A stretch of 64,000 nt of DNA from Intrasporangium flavum (GTDB taxonomy: Bacteria; Actinomycetota; Actinomycetes; Actinomycetales; Dermatophilaceae): positions 1 through 64,000 of the forward strand of contig NZ_MLJO01000017.1 of assembly GCF_001956915.1 (NCBI RefSeq), written 5' to 3'. Below the pieces are notes generated by a model, which saw nothing but the letters and a program-made list of their open reading frames with translations, did no database searches and was not told where the DNA came from. A program made the position numbers and the translations under genes. The stretch's first letter is position 1, and each line of letters begins with the position of its first letter. Of the stretch, positions 42,829-51,617 are shown one piece after another.

Positions 42829-44088
42829 TCACTTGAGGACGGCCTCGCCGTTCTTCTGGAGCCGCTCCAGCATCGCCTTCGGGTCGCCGCCCGGCAGGCT
42901 GGCCAGCTGGGTGTCGAAGTCCTTGAGCACGGGGTCCATGCCGGCGACGGTGACCGGGCCCTGGGCGTACTCGGCCCCGGCGAGGAAGGCGGCATCGTTC
43001 GGGAAGGCGCCCTTGTAGGCGGTGACCGCGGACTTGATCGACGGCATGACGCCGAGCCCGGTCGCGAGGGCCATCGCCGGCTTCTCGGTGGAGAGGTACT
43101 TGACGAGGTCGATCGCGGCGGCCTGGTTCTTGCTCGCCGACGCGATGCCGTAGCACTGCGTGAACGACAGCGTGCCCTTGGCGGCCGGGCCCGCGGGCAG
43201 CTCGACGGCCTGCCACTTGAGGTTGGGGTAGTCGTTCTTGATGGCGCCCTTGATCCAGTTGCCCTCGATCGTCATGGCGGCCTTGCCGGTGCCCAGGGCC
43301 TCCCCGCCCCAGCCGGCGTCGACGCCCTTGGGGAAGGAGGTCGAGCCGCTGGCGAGCAGCTTCTTGACCTCGGTGAGGCCGGCGAGGTTGCTCGCGGTGT
43401 CGGCCGTCATCTTCGTCTGGTCGGGGCTGACGATCCAGCCGCCGGCCTGCTTCATGAAGGCACCGACGCGGTCACGCGTGTCGCCGATGACCAGACCCTT
43501 GACCTTGCCCTTCGTCAGCTTCTGGGCGACGGTCTCGAGCGCGGACCAGTCCTTGGGGACGTCCGCCGTGGTGAGCCCGGCCTGCTGCCACAGGTCGGTG
43601 TTGATGATGAGGGCGAGGGTCGAGAAGTCCTTCGGCGCGCAGTAGAACTTGCCGTCGTAGGTGAACGTCTGCACGAGGTTGGGGTAGAAGTCGCTCTTCA
43701 TGTCGAGCTGGTCACCGTAGGCGACCATGTTCCCCGCCTTGGCGTACGTCGGGAAGACGTTGGCGTCGGTGAAGAAGAGGTCGGGCGGGGAGCCGGCGGC
43801 GAAGCCCTGCGTCAGCTGCTGGTTCATGTCCGAGGCCGCGATGACCTCGACCTTGTTGCCGGTCTTGTCCTCCCACGGCTTGACCGTGTCCTGCTGGAGC
43901 TTGACGTCGGCGGGGCCGTTCGAGGTGATCATGAACTTCAGCGTCACCGGGCCGCTCTTGGCCGGCTGGGTGGCGCCGCTTCCGGATCCGTTGTCGAACC
44001 CGCTGCCACCGCCGCACGCGGCGAGGGCGAGGGCTCCGGCGAGACCCGCGGCGAGGGCCGCGGTGGTGCGCCTGGTCCTGCGTGACAT
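42829..44088 (-). CDS. extracellular sugar-binding lipoprotein of ABC transporter
   Basis: A 419-residue family-1 solute-binding protein anchored by lipobox LAAC (C25) after the signal peptide RRTRRTTAALAAGLAGALA. The mature chain starts with a Gly/Ser linker and then VTLKFMITSNGPADVKLQQDTVKPWEDKTGNKVEVI, a typical MalE-like fold, with FAAGSPPDLFFTDANVFPTY and KAAMTIEGNWIKGAI further on. Substrate specificity cannot be read. The divergent debranching-type enzyme suggests an alpha-glucoside or malto-oligosaccharide. AGGAGAAG precedes the ATG. Confidence 0.92.
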   Translation of the reverse strand: MSRRTRRTTAALAAGLAGALALAACGGGSGFDNGSGSGATQPAKSGPVTLKFMITSNGPADVKLQQDTVKPWEDKTGNKVEVIAASDMNQQLTQGFAAGSPPDLFFTDANVFPTYAKAGNMVAYGDQLDMKSDFYPNLVQTFTYDGKFYCAPKDFSTLALIINTDLWQQAGLTTADVPKDWSALETVAQKLTKGKVKGLVIGDTRDRVGAFMKQAGGWIVSPDQTKMTADTASNLAGLTEVKKLLASGSTSFPKGVDAGWGGEALGTGKAAMTIEGNWIKGAIKNDYPNLKWQAVELPAGPAAKGTLSFTQCYGIASASKNQAAAIDLVKYLSTEKPAMALATGLGVMPSIKSAVTAYKGAFPNDAAFLAGAEYAQGPVTVAGMDPVLKDFDTQLASLPGGDPKAMLERLQKNGEAVLK

Positions 44089-44158
44089 CGTTCTTCTCCT
44101 GACTGCGCTGTCGGCATCTGGTCGGTGCTGGTGCTGCGTGCTGCTGGAGTGGTGCTGG

Positions 44159-44199
44159 TGGTGCTCAGGTGGTGCTCGGGTGGTGCTCGGGTGGTGCGG
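44159..44199. repeat. 11-bp tandem repeat in the leader of the sugar-binding protein gene
   Basis: Three consecutive 11-base units (TGGTGCTCAGG, TGGTGCTCGGG, TGGTGCTCGGG) and a partial fourth sit between lacI and the sugar-binding-protein gene. The repeat could vary in copy number and change leader length. No obvious operator accompanies it. Confidence 0.6.
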
Positions 44200-44234
44200 T
44201 CCGGGCGGGTCCCGGGGGTCTCGGGGTGGGGCGG

Positions 44235-45260
44235 CTAGTCCCCGCGCAGGCTCGAGGCGCGGATCGTCAGCGTCGGCTCGAGCAGGACGGGGCCGGGGTG
44301 GCGGTCGGGGTCGACGAGCATGTCCCAGGCGATGCGGGCGGCGTCGGCGACGGGCTGGTGGACGCTGGTGAGGCTCATCGCGGCGGCCACGTCGGTGTCG
44401 TCGAAGCCGACGACGCCGACGTCGGCGCCCGGGCGCAGGCCGTGGTTGCGCACGGCGCGCAGCGCCCCGAGCGCGAGCAGGTCGGAGGCGCAGACGATCG
44501 CGGCGTCGGGCCCGAGCCGGCCGAGCAGCTGCTCGGCGGAGTCGGTGGCCTCGTCGATGTCCTGCACCGACGCGGCCGCGGGGGCCGCCGCGTCGAGGCC
44601 GAGCTCGGCGAGCGCGTCGCTCCACCCGCGCCGGCGGTCGTCGCCGACGGGCGAGCCGGCCGGCCAGCCGAGGAAGCCGACCTGGCGGTAGCCGGCGTCG
44701 ACGAGGTGGTGCACGGCGGTGCGGACGCCGGCGTGGCCGTCGACGTCGACCCAGCGGGTCAGCTCCGGCAGGTCCCAGACGCGTCCGAACGACACGAACG
44801 GCACCTCGTGCTCGATGAGCCAGGGCGGCCGCGGATCGGACTGGCGGGTGTCGGCCAGGACGAAGCCGTCGACGAGGCCGCTCGCCAGGGTCTGGCGGTA
44901 GCCGGCGACGACGTCGTCGGGGTCGGGCGCGAAGGCGACGAGGTGGCTGGTGTGGCTCGGCGCCGAGACGGTCAGCTCGACGAGGAACTCGTCGAGGATG
45001 TGGCCCATGCGCCGGTGTCCCGACGGGTTGACCTCGAAGCCGTAGGCCCAGGCCCGCTTGCGGCGAAGCTGCTGGGCGCTGACGTGCGGCGTGAAGCCGA
45101 GCCGGTCGATCTCGCGCTGCACCCGTTCGAGGGTGTCGGGGGCGACGCGGTCGGGCCGGTTGAGGACGTTGCTCACGGTCTGCCGCGACACGCCGGCAGC
45201 GCTCGCGACGTCGACGATGGTCGGGCGTCCGCCCGGCGTCGTCGTCGTCCCGTCGCCCAT
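44235..45260 (-). CDS. LacI-family transcriptional regulator
   Basis: A 341-residue repressor. The helix-turn-helix and hinge are PTIVDVASAAGVSRQTVSNVLNRPDRVAPDTLERVQREIDRLGFTPHVSAQQLRRKRA. The periplasmic-binding-like effector domain includes YGFEVNPSGHRRMGHIL, GLVDGFVLADTRQSDPRPPWL, VDVDGHAGVRTAVHHLVDAGYRQVGFLGWP and VGVVGFDDTDVAAAMSLTSVHQP. It heads the importer cluster and is divergent from the debranching-type enzyme, with two operator-like palindromes between them. The sugar effector is unknown. Confidence 0.94.
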   Translation of the reverse strand: MGDGTTTTPGGRPTIVDVASAAGVSRQTVSNVLNRPDRVAPDTLERVQREIDRLGFTPHVSAQQLRRKRAWAYGFEVNPSGHRRMGHILDEFLVELTVSAPSHTSHLVAFAPDPDDVVAGYRQTLASGLVDGFVLADTRQSDPRPPWLIEHEVPFVSFGRVWDLPELTRWVDVDGHAGVRTAVHHLVDAGYRQVGFLGWPAGSPVGDDRRRGWSDALAELGLDAAAPAAASVQDIDEATDSAEQLLGRLGPDAAIVCASDLLALGALRAVRNHGLRPGADVGVVGFDDTDVAAAMSLTSVHQPVADAARIAWDMLVDPDRHPGPVLLEPTLTIRASSLRGD

Positions 45261-45284
45261 GACCGCTCCTTCGCGCTCGCTGTC

Positions 45285-45298
45285 TTTGATCGTTCAAA
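45285..45298. promoter_or_regulatory. LacI-type operator 1
   Basis: TTTGATCGTTCAAA has perfect TTTGA/TCAAA arms around a central TCGT, the classic LacI-family architecture. It lies 25 bases upstream of the lacI start, suited to autorepression. Confidence 0.65.
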
Positions 45299-45317
45299 AG
45301 CCGCGACGGACGCGGAC

Positions 45318-45329
45318 TTGAACGTTCAT
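45318..45329. promoter_or_regulatory. LacI-type operator 2
   Basis: TTGAACGTTCAT contains the perfect 10-bp palindrome TGAACGTTCA with the central CG typical of LacI-family sites. Its centre lies 32 bases (three helical turns) from that of operator 1, so a repressor tetramer or two dimers could bind the same DNA face and control both divergent promoters. Confidence 0.7.
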
Positions 45330-45476
45330 ACGAGACGGAGCATGCTCTGTCCTGCCGACGAGGTCAAGCGCCCGACACCGGATCGTGACAGGTTGGGAGG
45401 CGGCCGCGCCGGCCGCCCGACCCGCACCCCGGATCGCCGACACCGCCCCACCCCCGCCCGACGGAAGGCCCACGAC

Positions 45477-47579
45477 GTGCCCCAGCCCGACGCGTCCACC
45501 CCCGCTCGCCAGCCCTGGCTGCACGAGCTGTCGATCCTCGTCGACGGCAACGCCACGGTGCTCGCCGACCGCTCGGGCGACGTCCTGCCGGGCACCGCCC
45601 AGGGCCTCTACGTCGACGACCGCCGGGTGCTGCACACCCTGCGCCTCGAGGTCTCCGGGGAACAGCCCTCCCCCGTCGCCGAGCGGGCCTCCGGCGCCGT
45701 CGGCCACTACGCGAGCGCCGCTCGGGCACTGGGCAACCCGGGTCCCGACCCCACGGTCGAGGTGGCCCGCACGCGGACCCTTTCTTCGACCGGCGGCCGG
45801 TGCCTCACCGAGGTCGTCGCGGTCACGTCGCGGGCCGACGCGCCCGTCACGGCCGTCCTGCGCCTCGTCGTCGCCGGCGACGGCCGCGACATCGCGGCGG
45901 TCAAGTCGGGCCACCTCGCCGGGACCGACACGACACCCGAGATCGACGGCGCGACAGTGGTGCTCGCCGACGAGTGGCACCGCACCACCGTGTCGCTCGA
46001 CGGCTCGCAGCCGGCGAAGGTCGAGGCGCTGCCCGACGGCACGGCGGCCCTGACGGCCGAGGTCGTGGTGGCCCCGGGCGCCACGGAGTCGGTCGCCCTG
46101 ACGGTCCGCACCGAGCGCGTCGCGGCCTCCGCCTTCGACGCCGACGCCGGGGCCGACGCCGTGCCGTGGTCCGAGGTCGTCGTCACGGCCGGCGACCACC
46201 GCCTCGGCGCCACCGTGCGCGCCGGTCTCGACGACCTCCAGCACCTGCTGCTGCGCGATCCCGAGCACCCGTCGGACGTCTTCACCGCAGCCGGATCCCC
46301 TTGGTACCTCACGCTCTTCGGTCGTGACTCGCTGTGGGCCGCGCGGCTCCTGCTGCCGTTCGGCACCAAGGTGGCCGCCGGCACGCTCCGCACCCTCGCC
46401 CGCCGCCAGGGACGCACCACCGACCCCCTCACCGGCGAGGCGCCGGGCAAGATCCCGCACGAGCTGCGCCGCCACGTGCTGCGCGACGCCAACACCGGCA
46501 TGACCCTGCCGCAGGTCTACTACGGCACCGTCGACGCCACGGCGCTGTGGGTCTGCCTCCTCGCCGAGGCGCGGGCCTGGGGGCTGCCCGACGCCGAGGT
46601 CGCCGACCTCCTGCCGGCCCTGCGCGCCGCCGTCGCGTGGCTCACCGGCGACGGGCAGCCCGACGGCGACGGCGTGCTCAAGTACGTCGACGAGTCGGGC
46701 ACCGGCCTCGCCAACCAGGGCTGGAAGGACTCCGGCGACTCCATCCGCGGCCGCGACGGCGTCGTCGCCACGGCACCGATCGCCCTCGTCGAGGCCCAGG
46801 CGTACGCGGTCGAGGCGCTGCGCGCGGCGGCCGGGCTGCTCCGCGCGCTCGGCGAGCCGGACGAGGAGGCCGCCCCGGCCGACGCCGCTGCCGATCGGCT
46901 GGAATCCACACTGCGAGAGCGGTTCTGGGTCGACACCGACGCCGGACACCACCTCGCGATCGCCCTCGACGGTGGCGGCCGCGCCGTCGACGGGCTCGCC
47001 TCGAACATGGGGCACGTGCTCGGCACCGGCGCCCTCACGGCCGACGAAGCCCGTCAGGTGGCCACCACCCTCACCGGGCCCGAGCTGCTCGACGCGTTCG
47101 GGGTGCGCACCTTCGGCACGGGCAACGGCGGCTTCAACCCCATCGGCTACCACACCGGCTCGATCTGGACCCACGACACCGCGATCGCCGCCACCGGCCT
47201 GGCCCGCGAGGGCCTCACCGACGAGGCCGTCGCCGTCGGACGCACCCTGCTCGCCTCGGCCGAGGCCTTCGGCTACCGCTGGCCCGAGCTCTACTCCGGC
47301 GTGCCGTTCGCCGGAGCGCCGACGCCCTACCCGGCCTCGTGCCGACCGCAGGCGTGGTCGGCGGCCTCGGCCGCGGCCCTCGTCTCCGTCGCCCTCGGGC
47401 TGCGCCCCGACGCGCCGGCGCGCACGCTGCGCCTGTCGCCGGCGCGTCCGGCACCGTTCGGGCCGATGCGGGTCGAGGGGCTGCGCTTCCTCGGCGGTCG
47501 CGTCGACCTCGAGGTCGACGCGTCGGGCGAGGTCACGGTGCTCGCGGCCCCCGAGGGCGTCACGGTCGAGGTCGGCTGA
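45477..47579 (+). CDS. glycogen debranching N-terminal domain / amylo-alpha-1,6-glucosidase family protein
   Basis: A 700-residue glycoside hydrolase. The N-terminal 230 residues are a beta-rich glycogen-debranching N-terminal domain starting LHELSILVDGNATVLADRSGDVLPG and GLYVDDRRVLHTLRLEV. The rest is an (alpha/alpha)6 barrel with SPWYLTLFGRDSLWAARLLLPFG, KIPHELRRH, DATALWVCLLAEA, WKDSGDSIRGRDG, GTGNGGFNPIGYHTGSIWTHDTAIAATGL and ASCRPQAWSAASAAALV. It should cleave alpha-glucosidic bonds, probably in the cytosol as no signal peptide is seen. GTG start with GGAAGG upstream. It shares the operator region with lacI. Confidence 0.87.
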   Translation: MPQPDASTPARQPWLHELSILVDGNATVLADRSGDVLPGTAQGLYVDDRRVLHTLRLEVSGEQPSPVAERASGAVGHYASAARALGNPGPDPTVEVARTRTLSSTGGRCLTEVVAVTSRADAPVTAVLRLVVAGDGRDIAAVKSGHLAGTDTTPEIDGATVVLADEWHRTTVSLDGSQPAKVEALPDGTAALTAEVVVAPGATESVALTVRTERVAASAFDADAGADAVPWSEVVVTAGDHRLGATVRAGLDDLQHLLLRDPEHPSDVFTAAGSPWYLTLFGRDSLWAARLLLPFGTKVAAGTLRTLARRQGRTTDPLTGEAPGKIPHELRRHVLRDANTGMTLPQVYYGTVDATALWVCLLAEARAWGLPDAEVADLLPALRAAVAWLTGDGQPDGDGVLKYVDESGTGLANQGWKDSGDSIRGRDGVVATAPIALVEAQAYAVEALRAAAGLLRALGEPDEEAAPADAAADRLESTLRERFWVDTDAGHHLAIALDGGGRAVDGLASNMGHVLGTGALTADEARQVATTLTGPELLDAFGVRTFGTGNGGFNPIGYHTGSIWTHDTAIAATGLAREGLTDEAVAVGRTLLASAEAFGYRWPELYSGVPFAGAPTPYPASCRPQAWSAASAAALVSVALGLRPDAPARTLRLSPARPAPFGPMRVEGLRFLGGRVDLEVDASGEVTVLAAPEGVTVEVG

Positions 47580-47602
47580 GTCCCGACGGGTACGACGGGG
47601 GC

Positions 47603-48472
47603 ATGACCGAGCCCACGCGTCGGCGCACCCCCGACGACACCATCGGCGCCCGCGACCTCACCGCGTGGCACACCCGTGCGGGCCGGTGGCTCGTCGGCGT
47701 CTTCACGGCGCTGGCCCGGGCCTCGCGCCCGGCTGCCCGACGCGTCGCCGCGTGGTCGTCGGCGCACGTGGCCTTCGTCGTGTTCGCCGTCATCGCGGTG
47801 CTCGTCATGATGGCCCTCGTCGAGGGTGCCGAGACCGTCTACGAGGCCGTCGTCGGGCGCGACGGCGTCACCGTCGTCGACCAGCCGGTGCTCGACGCCG
47901 CCGTGTCGATGCGCTCCCCCGGGCTCGACTCCGCCGTCACCGCCTTCACCGACGTCGGGGGCCCGGTCGGCATGCCGATCCTCGCCCTCGTGGCCGTCGC
48001 CGTCATCACGTGGCGTCGCCGGCGGTGGACCCCGCTCGTGCTCATGCTCGTCGCGGCCGCCGGGTCGCTGCTCATGACGATCGTCGGCAAGGGCTTCGTC
48101 GACCGGGCCCGCCCACCCGCCTCGCTCGCCGTGCCACCGCTCGAGACGTCGGCATCCTTCCCGAGCGGTCACACGCTCAACGCGACGGTCCTGACGACCG
48201 TCGTCGTCTACCTCGTCCTCATCGAGACGACGGCCACCTGGCAGCGGGCCGTCACCGTCACCGTCGGCGCGGTCTTCGTCGTGTCGATGGGGCTGTCGCG
48301 GGTCTTCCTCGGCCACCACTGGCTCACCGACGTGCTGGCCGGGTGGCTCATCGGCCTGGCGTGGGCGCTCGTCGTCATCACGGCACACCGGCTCTGGCTC
48401 ACGCTGCGCGAGCACCCGGAGGCGGTCGCGGCCGGGCCCGAGGGCATACCGCAGGCGCCGCGCGGCTCCTAG
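47603..48472 (+). CDS. PAP2-family membrane phosphatase
   Basis: A 289-residue membrane protein with an extended charged N-terminus (about 60 residues), then six helices. The three catalytic motifs are complete: KGFVDRARPPAS, SFPSGHTLNA and SRVFLGHHWLTDVLAGW. It would dephosphorylate a lipid phosphate such as phosphatidate or undecaprenyl diphosphate at the outer face. It follows the glucosidase by 23 bases and its TAG stop is part of the -10 TAGGAT of the next gene. Confidence 0.9.
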   Translation: MTEPTRRRTPDDTIGARDLTAWHTRAGRWLVGVFTALARASRPAARRVAAWSSAHVAFVVFAVIAVLVMMALVEGAETVYEAVVGRDGVTVVDQPVLDAAVSMRSPGLDSAVTAFTDVGGPVGMPILALVAVAVITWRRRRWTPLVLMLVAAAGSLLMTIVGKGFVDRARPPASLAVPPLETSASFPSGHTLNATVLTTVVVYLVLIETTATWQRAVTVTVGAVFVVSMGLSRVFLGHHWLTDVLAGWLIGLAWALVVITAHRLWLTLREHPEAVAAGPEGIPQAPRGS

Positions 48473-48482
48473 GATCGACAGG

Positions 48483-50201
48483 GTGAAGCCGGCCATCATC
48501 CTCGTGTCCGAGACCCGCTGCGAGCAGCTGCGCGACGAGTTCAGCCGCTACGAGCGCGACTACGAGCTGCCCACCGCCACCTCGGCCCGCGAGGCCAAGC
48601 AGGAGGCCAGGCGCGTCGTCGCCGAGGGCGGGCAGGTGGCGATGTTCGTCACCGAGTCGCGGCTGCCCGACGCCGACGTGCACCAGGCCTTCCACTGGTG
48701 GCGCCAGACCGTCCCGACCGCCCGGCGCGTCATCGCCGCCCACGTGTCGACCTTCCGCGACGACGCCGAGCGCCTCCGCGGCGGCATGGCCAAGGGCAAG
48801 TACGACGCCTACCTGCTCATGCCGCGCGGGGCCCGCGACGAGGAGTTCCACACCGCCGTCTGCGAGCTGCTCTCCGACTGGGGTTCCACGGTCGCCGAGC
48901 CCGAGGTCGTCGCCGTCGCGATCGTCTCGCCGGTCGAGGACGCCCTGACCCTCGCCATCCGCGACTACCTCGACCGCATGGGCATGCCCAACCGGGTCTA
49001 CCCGCCCGAGAGCGAGAAGGGGCAGTACGTCCTGCAGCTCGTCGCGGCCGAGGGCGGCGAGCCCGAGTTCCCGCTCGTCATGGACCTCAACAAGCGGGTC
49101 GGGAGCGCGCGGAGCGTCCGCGACGTCGCCTCGCGCATCTACGGCCGGCCCGCCGACGTTACCGTCGACCGCGTCGTCGACGTCGCCATCGTGGGGGCCG
49201 GTCCGGCGGGGCTGGCCGCCGCCGTCTACGCCTCGTCCGAGGGCCTGACGACCGTCGTGCTCGAGGCGGAAGCCGTCGGCGGACAGGCCGGTACGTCCTC
49301 GATGATCCGCAACTACCTCGGCTTCCCGCGCGGCATCTCGGGCATGCGCCTGGCCCAGCGCGCCCGCAACCAGGCCATCCGCTTCGGCACGCAGTTCTTC
49401 ACCGGCTGGCCCGTCACGACGGTCGTGCCCGGCACGGTCGGCGACGACGGCGTGCCCACGCCCCACCGGCTCTGCACCGAGGGCGGCGACGTGCTGGCCC
49501 GGGCTGTCGTCGTGTCGGCCGGCGTCAAGTACCGACGCCTCGACGCCCCGGGCATCGAGAAGCTCGTCGGCCTCGGCGTCCACTACGGCAGCGCCATGAC
49601 GGCGGCTCGCGAGATGGAGGGCTACGACGTCATCGTCGTCGGCGGCGGCAACTCCGCCGGGCAGGCCGCGATCCACCTCGCCCGCTTCGCCGGCTCGGTC
49701 ACGATCCTCGTCCGGCGCGAGACCCTCGCCGAGACGATGTCGGACTACCTCGTCGGCGAGATCGAGTACAACCCGCGGATCACGGTGCAGGGCTGCTCCG
49801 AGGTCGTGGCCGGCGGCGCCGGCGACGACGGCCGCCTCGGCTGGGTCACCGTCCGCGACACCCGCGACGGCACCGAGACGCGTCGCGACTGCCGGGGGCT
49901 GTTCCTGCTCATCGGCGCGGCGCCCTACTGCGACTGGCTGCCCGACGCCGTGGCCCGCGACGGGCGCGGGTTCGTCCTCACCGGCCGCGACGTGCCGCAG
50001 GACCGCTGGACCGGCGACCTGCCGCCCGAGAGCCTCGAGACCACCGTGCCCGGGGTCTTCGCGGCCGGCGACATCCGTGCGGGGTCGATGAAGCGGGTGG
50101 CCGCCGCGAGCGGCGAGGGCGCCTCGGTCGTGCCCCTCGTGCACGCCTGGCTCGACCCGACGCGGTGGGCACCGGCCGCCGAGCGCGTCACAGCTCGATG
50201 A
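48483..50201 (+). CDS. thioredoxin-reductase-like flavoprotein with N-terminal receiver-like domain, lacking CxxC
   Basis: A 572-residue protein. Residues 1-135 look like a degenerate response-regulator receiver, and 140-228 a glutaredoxin/thioredoxin-like segment (VVAVAIVSPVEDALTLAIRDYLDRMGM). The C-terminal 340 residues are thioredoxin-reductase-like: FAD motif VAIVGAGPAGLAAAVYA (234-250), NRxYLGFP region, NAD motif VIVVGGGNSAGQAA (383-396) and GVFAAGDIRAGSMKRVAAASGEGA. In TrxB the CATC redox pair precedes the NAD motif; here the site reads VHYGSAMTAA, so no disulfide is present. GTG start with TAGGAT seven bases upstream. The redox partner is unknown. Confidence 0.88.
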   Translation: MKPAIILVSETRCEQLRDEFSRYERDYELPTATSAREAKQEARRVVAEGGQVAMFVTESRLPDADVHQAFHWWRQTVPTARRVIAAHVSTFRDDAERLRGGMAKGKYDAYLLMPRGARDEEFHTAVCELLSDWGSTVAEPEVVAVAIVSPVEDALTLAIRDYLDRMGMPNRVYPPESEKGQYVLQLVAAEGGEPEFPLVMDLNKRVGSARSVRDVASRIYGRPADVTVDRVVDVAIVGAGPAGLAAAVYASSEGLTTVVLEAEAVGGQAGTSSMIRNYLGFPRGISGMRLAQRARNQAIRFGTQFFTGWPVTTVVPGTVGDDGVPTPHRLCTEGGDVLARAVVVSAGVKYRRLDAPGIEKLVGLGVHYGSAMTAAREMEGYDVIVVGGGNSAGQAAIHLARFAGSVTILVRRETLAETMSDYLVGEIEYNPRITVQGCSEVVAGGAGDDGRLGWVTVRDTRDGTETRRDCRGLFLLIGAAPYCDWLPDAVARDGRGFVLTGRDVPQDRWTGDLPPESLETTVPGVFAAGDIRAGSMKRVAAASGEGASVVPLVHAWLDPTRWAPAAERVTAR

Positions 50202-50514
50202 GCCGGCCCGAGTCGAAGGTGTAGCGCACCGCCGTCGTCGTGGCCGGCGGGAGCGTCGTCGGGTGCGCGGCACGGCGCGGCGGGTGCTGGCGGTGCGACG
50301 CGTCGGCGGCGTACGCCAGCCCGCGCTCGACGCCGGCGGCCTGCGCCTGGGCCGCGCCGATGCCCGCCGTCCCGACGAAGGCCACGGCCACCGCGGCCCC
50401 CGCGGCACCGAGGCCGCGCCGCAGCGAGGACCGCACGCGGTGACGCGTCGCGGGGCGCGCGTCCGTCGGCAGGTCGGGGAGGTCGGTGGGCCGGGGTCCG
50501 TGTGTCGTGTCCAT
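50188..50514 (-). CDS. small secreted or membrane-anchored protein of unknown function
   Basis: A 108-residue protein with a polar N-terminus (about 35 residues), a hydrophobic stretch (GAAGAAVAVAFVGTAGIGAAQAQA) resembling a signal anchor, and a basic exported tail ending RYTFDSGRLIEL. No family is recognised. Its stop overlaps the end of the convergent flavoprotein gene by 14 bases. ATG start with GAGGGT six bases upstream. Confidence 0.55.
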   Translation of the reverse strand: MDTTHGPRPTDLPDLPTDARPATRHRVRSSLRRGLGAAGAAVAVAFVGTAGIGAAQAQAAGVERGLAYAADASHRQHPPRRAAHPTTLPPATTTAVRYTFDSGRLIEL

Positions 50515-50594
50515 GTCCCGACCCTCGGGCCGGGCGCTGTGGGGCGTCTGTGACGATCCCCTGAGCCACCGAAGTCCTTGCGGCAGCGACGGGC

Positions 50595-51251
50595 TCAGCC
50601 CTCGTGCGCTCGCGCCGCCTCCTCCGCCATGTCGTCGGCGACGGCGTGCGCGAGCCGGCCCGGCTCGTCGCGCAGCCCGGCCACCACGCCCTCACGGTCG
50701 GCGTCGGAGCGGTTCTGCGACAGCTTCGCCTTGCCCTCGACCTTCTCCACGACGAGCTCGACGCCGAGGATGGCCCGCAGCTGCCCGCGCACGTAGGCGG
50801 CCGGTGCGTCGGTGACGGCCCACGGCTGCGGCCGGGCCGACTCGTGCCGCTGGGTCAGCCGGGTGACGACGTCGAGGACCCAGTCGGGGTCGTCGTGCAC
50901 GGTGACGGCGCCGGAGAGGTGCACCTCGCTGTAGTTCCACGTCGGCACGACCCGGCCGTGCTCGCGCTTGCTGGCGTACCAGCCCGGCGACACGTACGCG
51001 TCGGCCCCGGTGACGACGACGAGGCCCGGGGAGCCCGCGGCGATCCGGGCGCACTGCTCGTTGAACCGGGCCAGGTGTCCGACGAGCCGCAGGCCGGCCG
51101 GTGCGTCGGGCGCGTCGTCGACGAGGACGGGCAGCAGCGTCGCGTCGGGACGCCCGTCGGGGCCGACCGTGACGAGGTGGCCGGACGGATGGGCGTCGAG
51201 GAAGCGCCGCACGTCCGCGTCGGCCATGGCGTTGGCGCGGGGCACGTACAT
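50595..51251 (-). CDS. FMN-binding split-barrel protein, PaiB type
   Basis: A 218-residue PaiB-like protein. It begins MYVPRANAMADADVRRFLDAHPSGHLVTVGPDGRPDATLLPVLVDD and continues LVGHLARFNEQCARIAAGSPGLVVVTGADAYVSPGWYASKREHGRVVPTWNYSEVHLSG, the FMN-binding split-barrel signature. The C-terminal block VVEKVEGKAKLSQNRSDADREGVVAGL is diagnostic of this family. Described members act as negative regulators of sporulation or protease genes, although flavin or heme binding is the only structural certainty. The ATG at 51251 is chosen on homology. Confidence 0.9.
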   Translation of the reverse strand: MYVPRANAMADADVRRFLDAHPSGHLVTVGPDGRPDATLLPVLVDDAPDAPAGLRLVGHLARFNEQCARIAAGSPGLVVVTGADAYVSPGWYASKREHGRVVPTWNYSEVHLSGAVTVHDDPDWVLDVVTRLTQRHESARPQPWAVTDAPAAYVRGQLRAILGVELVVEKVEGKAKLSQNRSDADREGVVAGLRDEPGRLAHAVADDMAEEAARAHEG

Positions 51252-51359
51252 GCCCTCGATCGTCGCACGCGGAACCGCCCGCCCGACGGGAGTGTCGGGC
51301 GGGCGGTCCGGGGAGGGAGCCAAGAGGGAGCCGAGGAGGGACCGGGAGGCGGCCTCGGC

Positions 51360-51617
51360 TCAGGAGTGCCGGTGGGGTGCCCGGCGGGGCTCGGCGGTCC
51401 ACGGCCGCGGTGCCGTGCGGTCGGCGTGGACCTCGGGGGCGCAGGTCGCGGCGGGCGGGTCGAGCCGCTCGGCGAGCCGGCGCAGCAGGAGCGCGGCGCG
51501 CACGTGGCGGGTGACGCGTCGGGGCGCGTGGTGCCGCGCGGCCGAGCGCTGGACGATGAGGTCGCGGGCGAGCGCCTCCTGCGGGCTCAGGGTCATGGCC
51601 CCGTTGACGGTGCTCAT
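51360..51617 (-). CDS. small basic protein of the RHH-DUF4097 operon
   Basis: An 85-residue protein, Arg/His/Ala-rich, starting MSTVNGAMTLSPQEALARDLIVQRSAARHHAPRRVTRHVRAALLLRRLAERL. A single amphipathic helix is likely in the middle. Its ATG overlaps the stop of the DUF4097 gene (ATGA), the main reason to accept it as real. No family is recognised and a DNA- or membrane-surface-binding role is only a guess from its charge. Confidence 0.6.
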   Translation of the reverse strand: MSTVNGAMTLSPQEALARDLIVQRSAARHHAPRRVTRHVRAALLLRRLAERLDPPAATCAPEVHADRTAPRPWTAEPRRAPHRHS

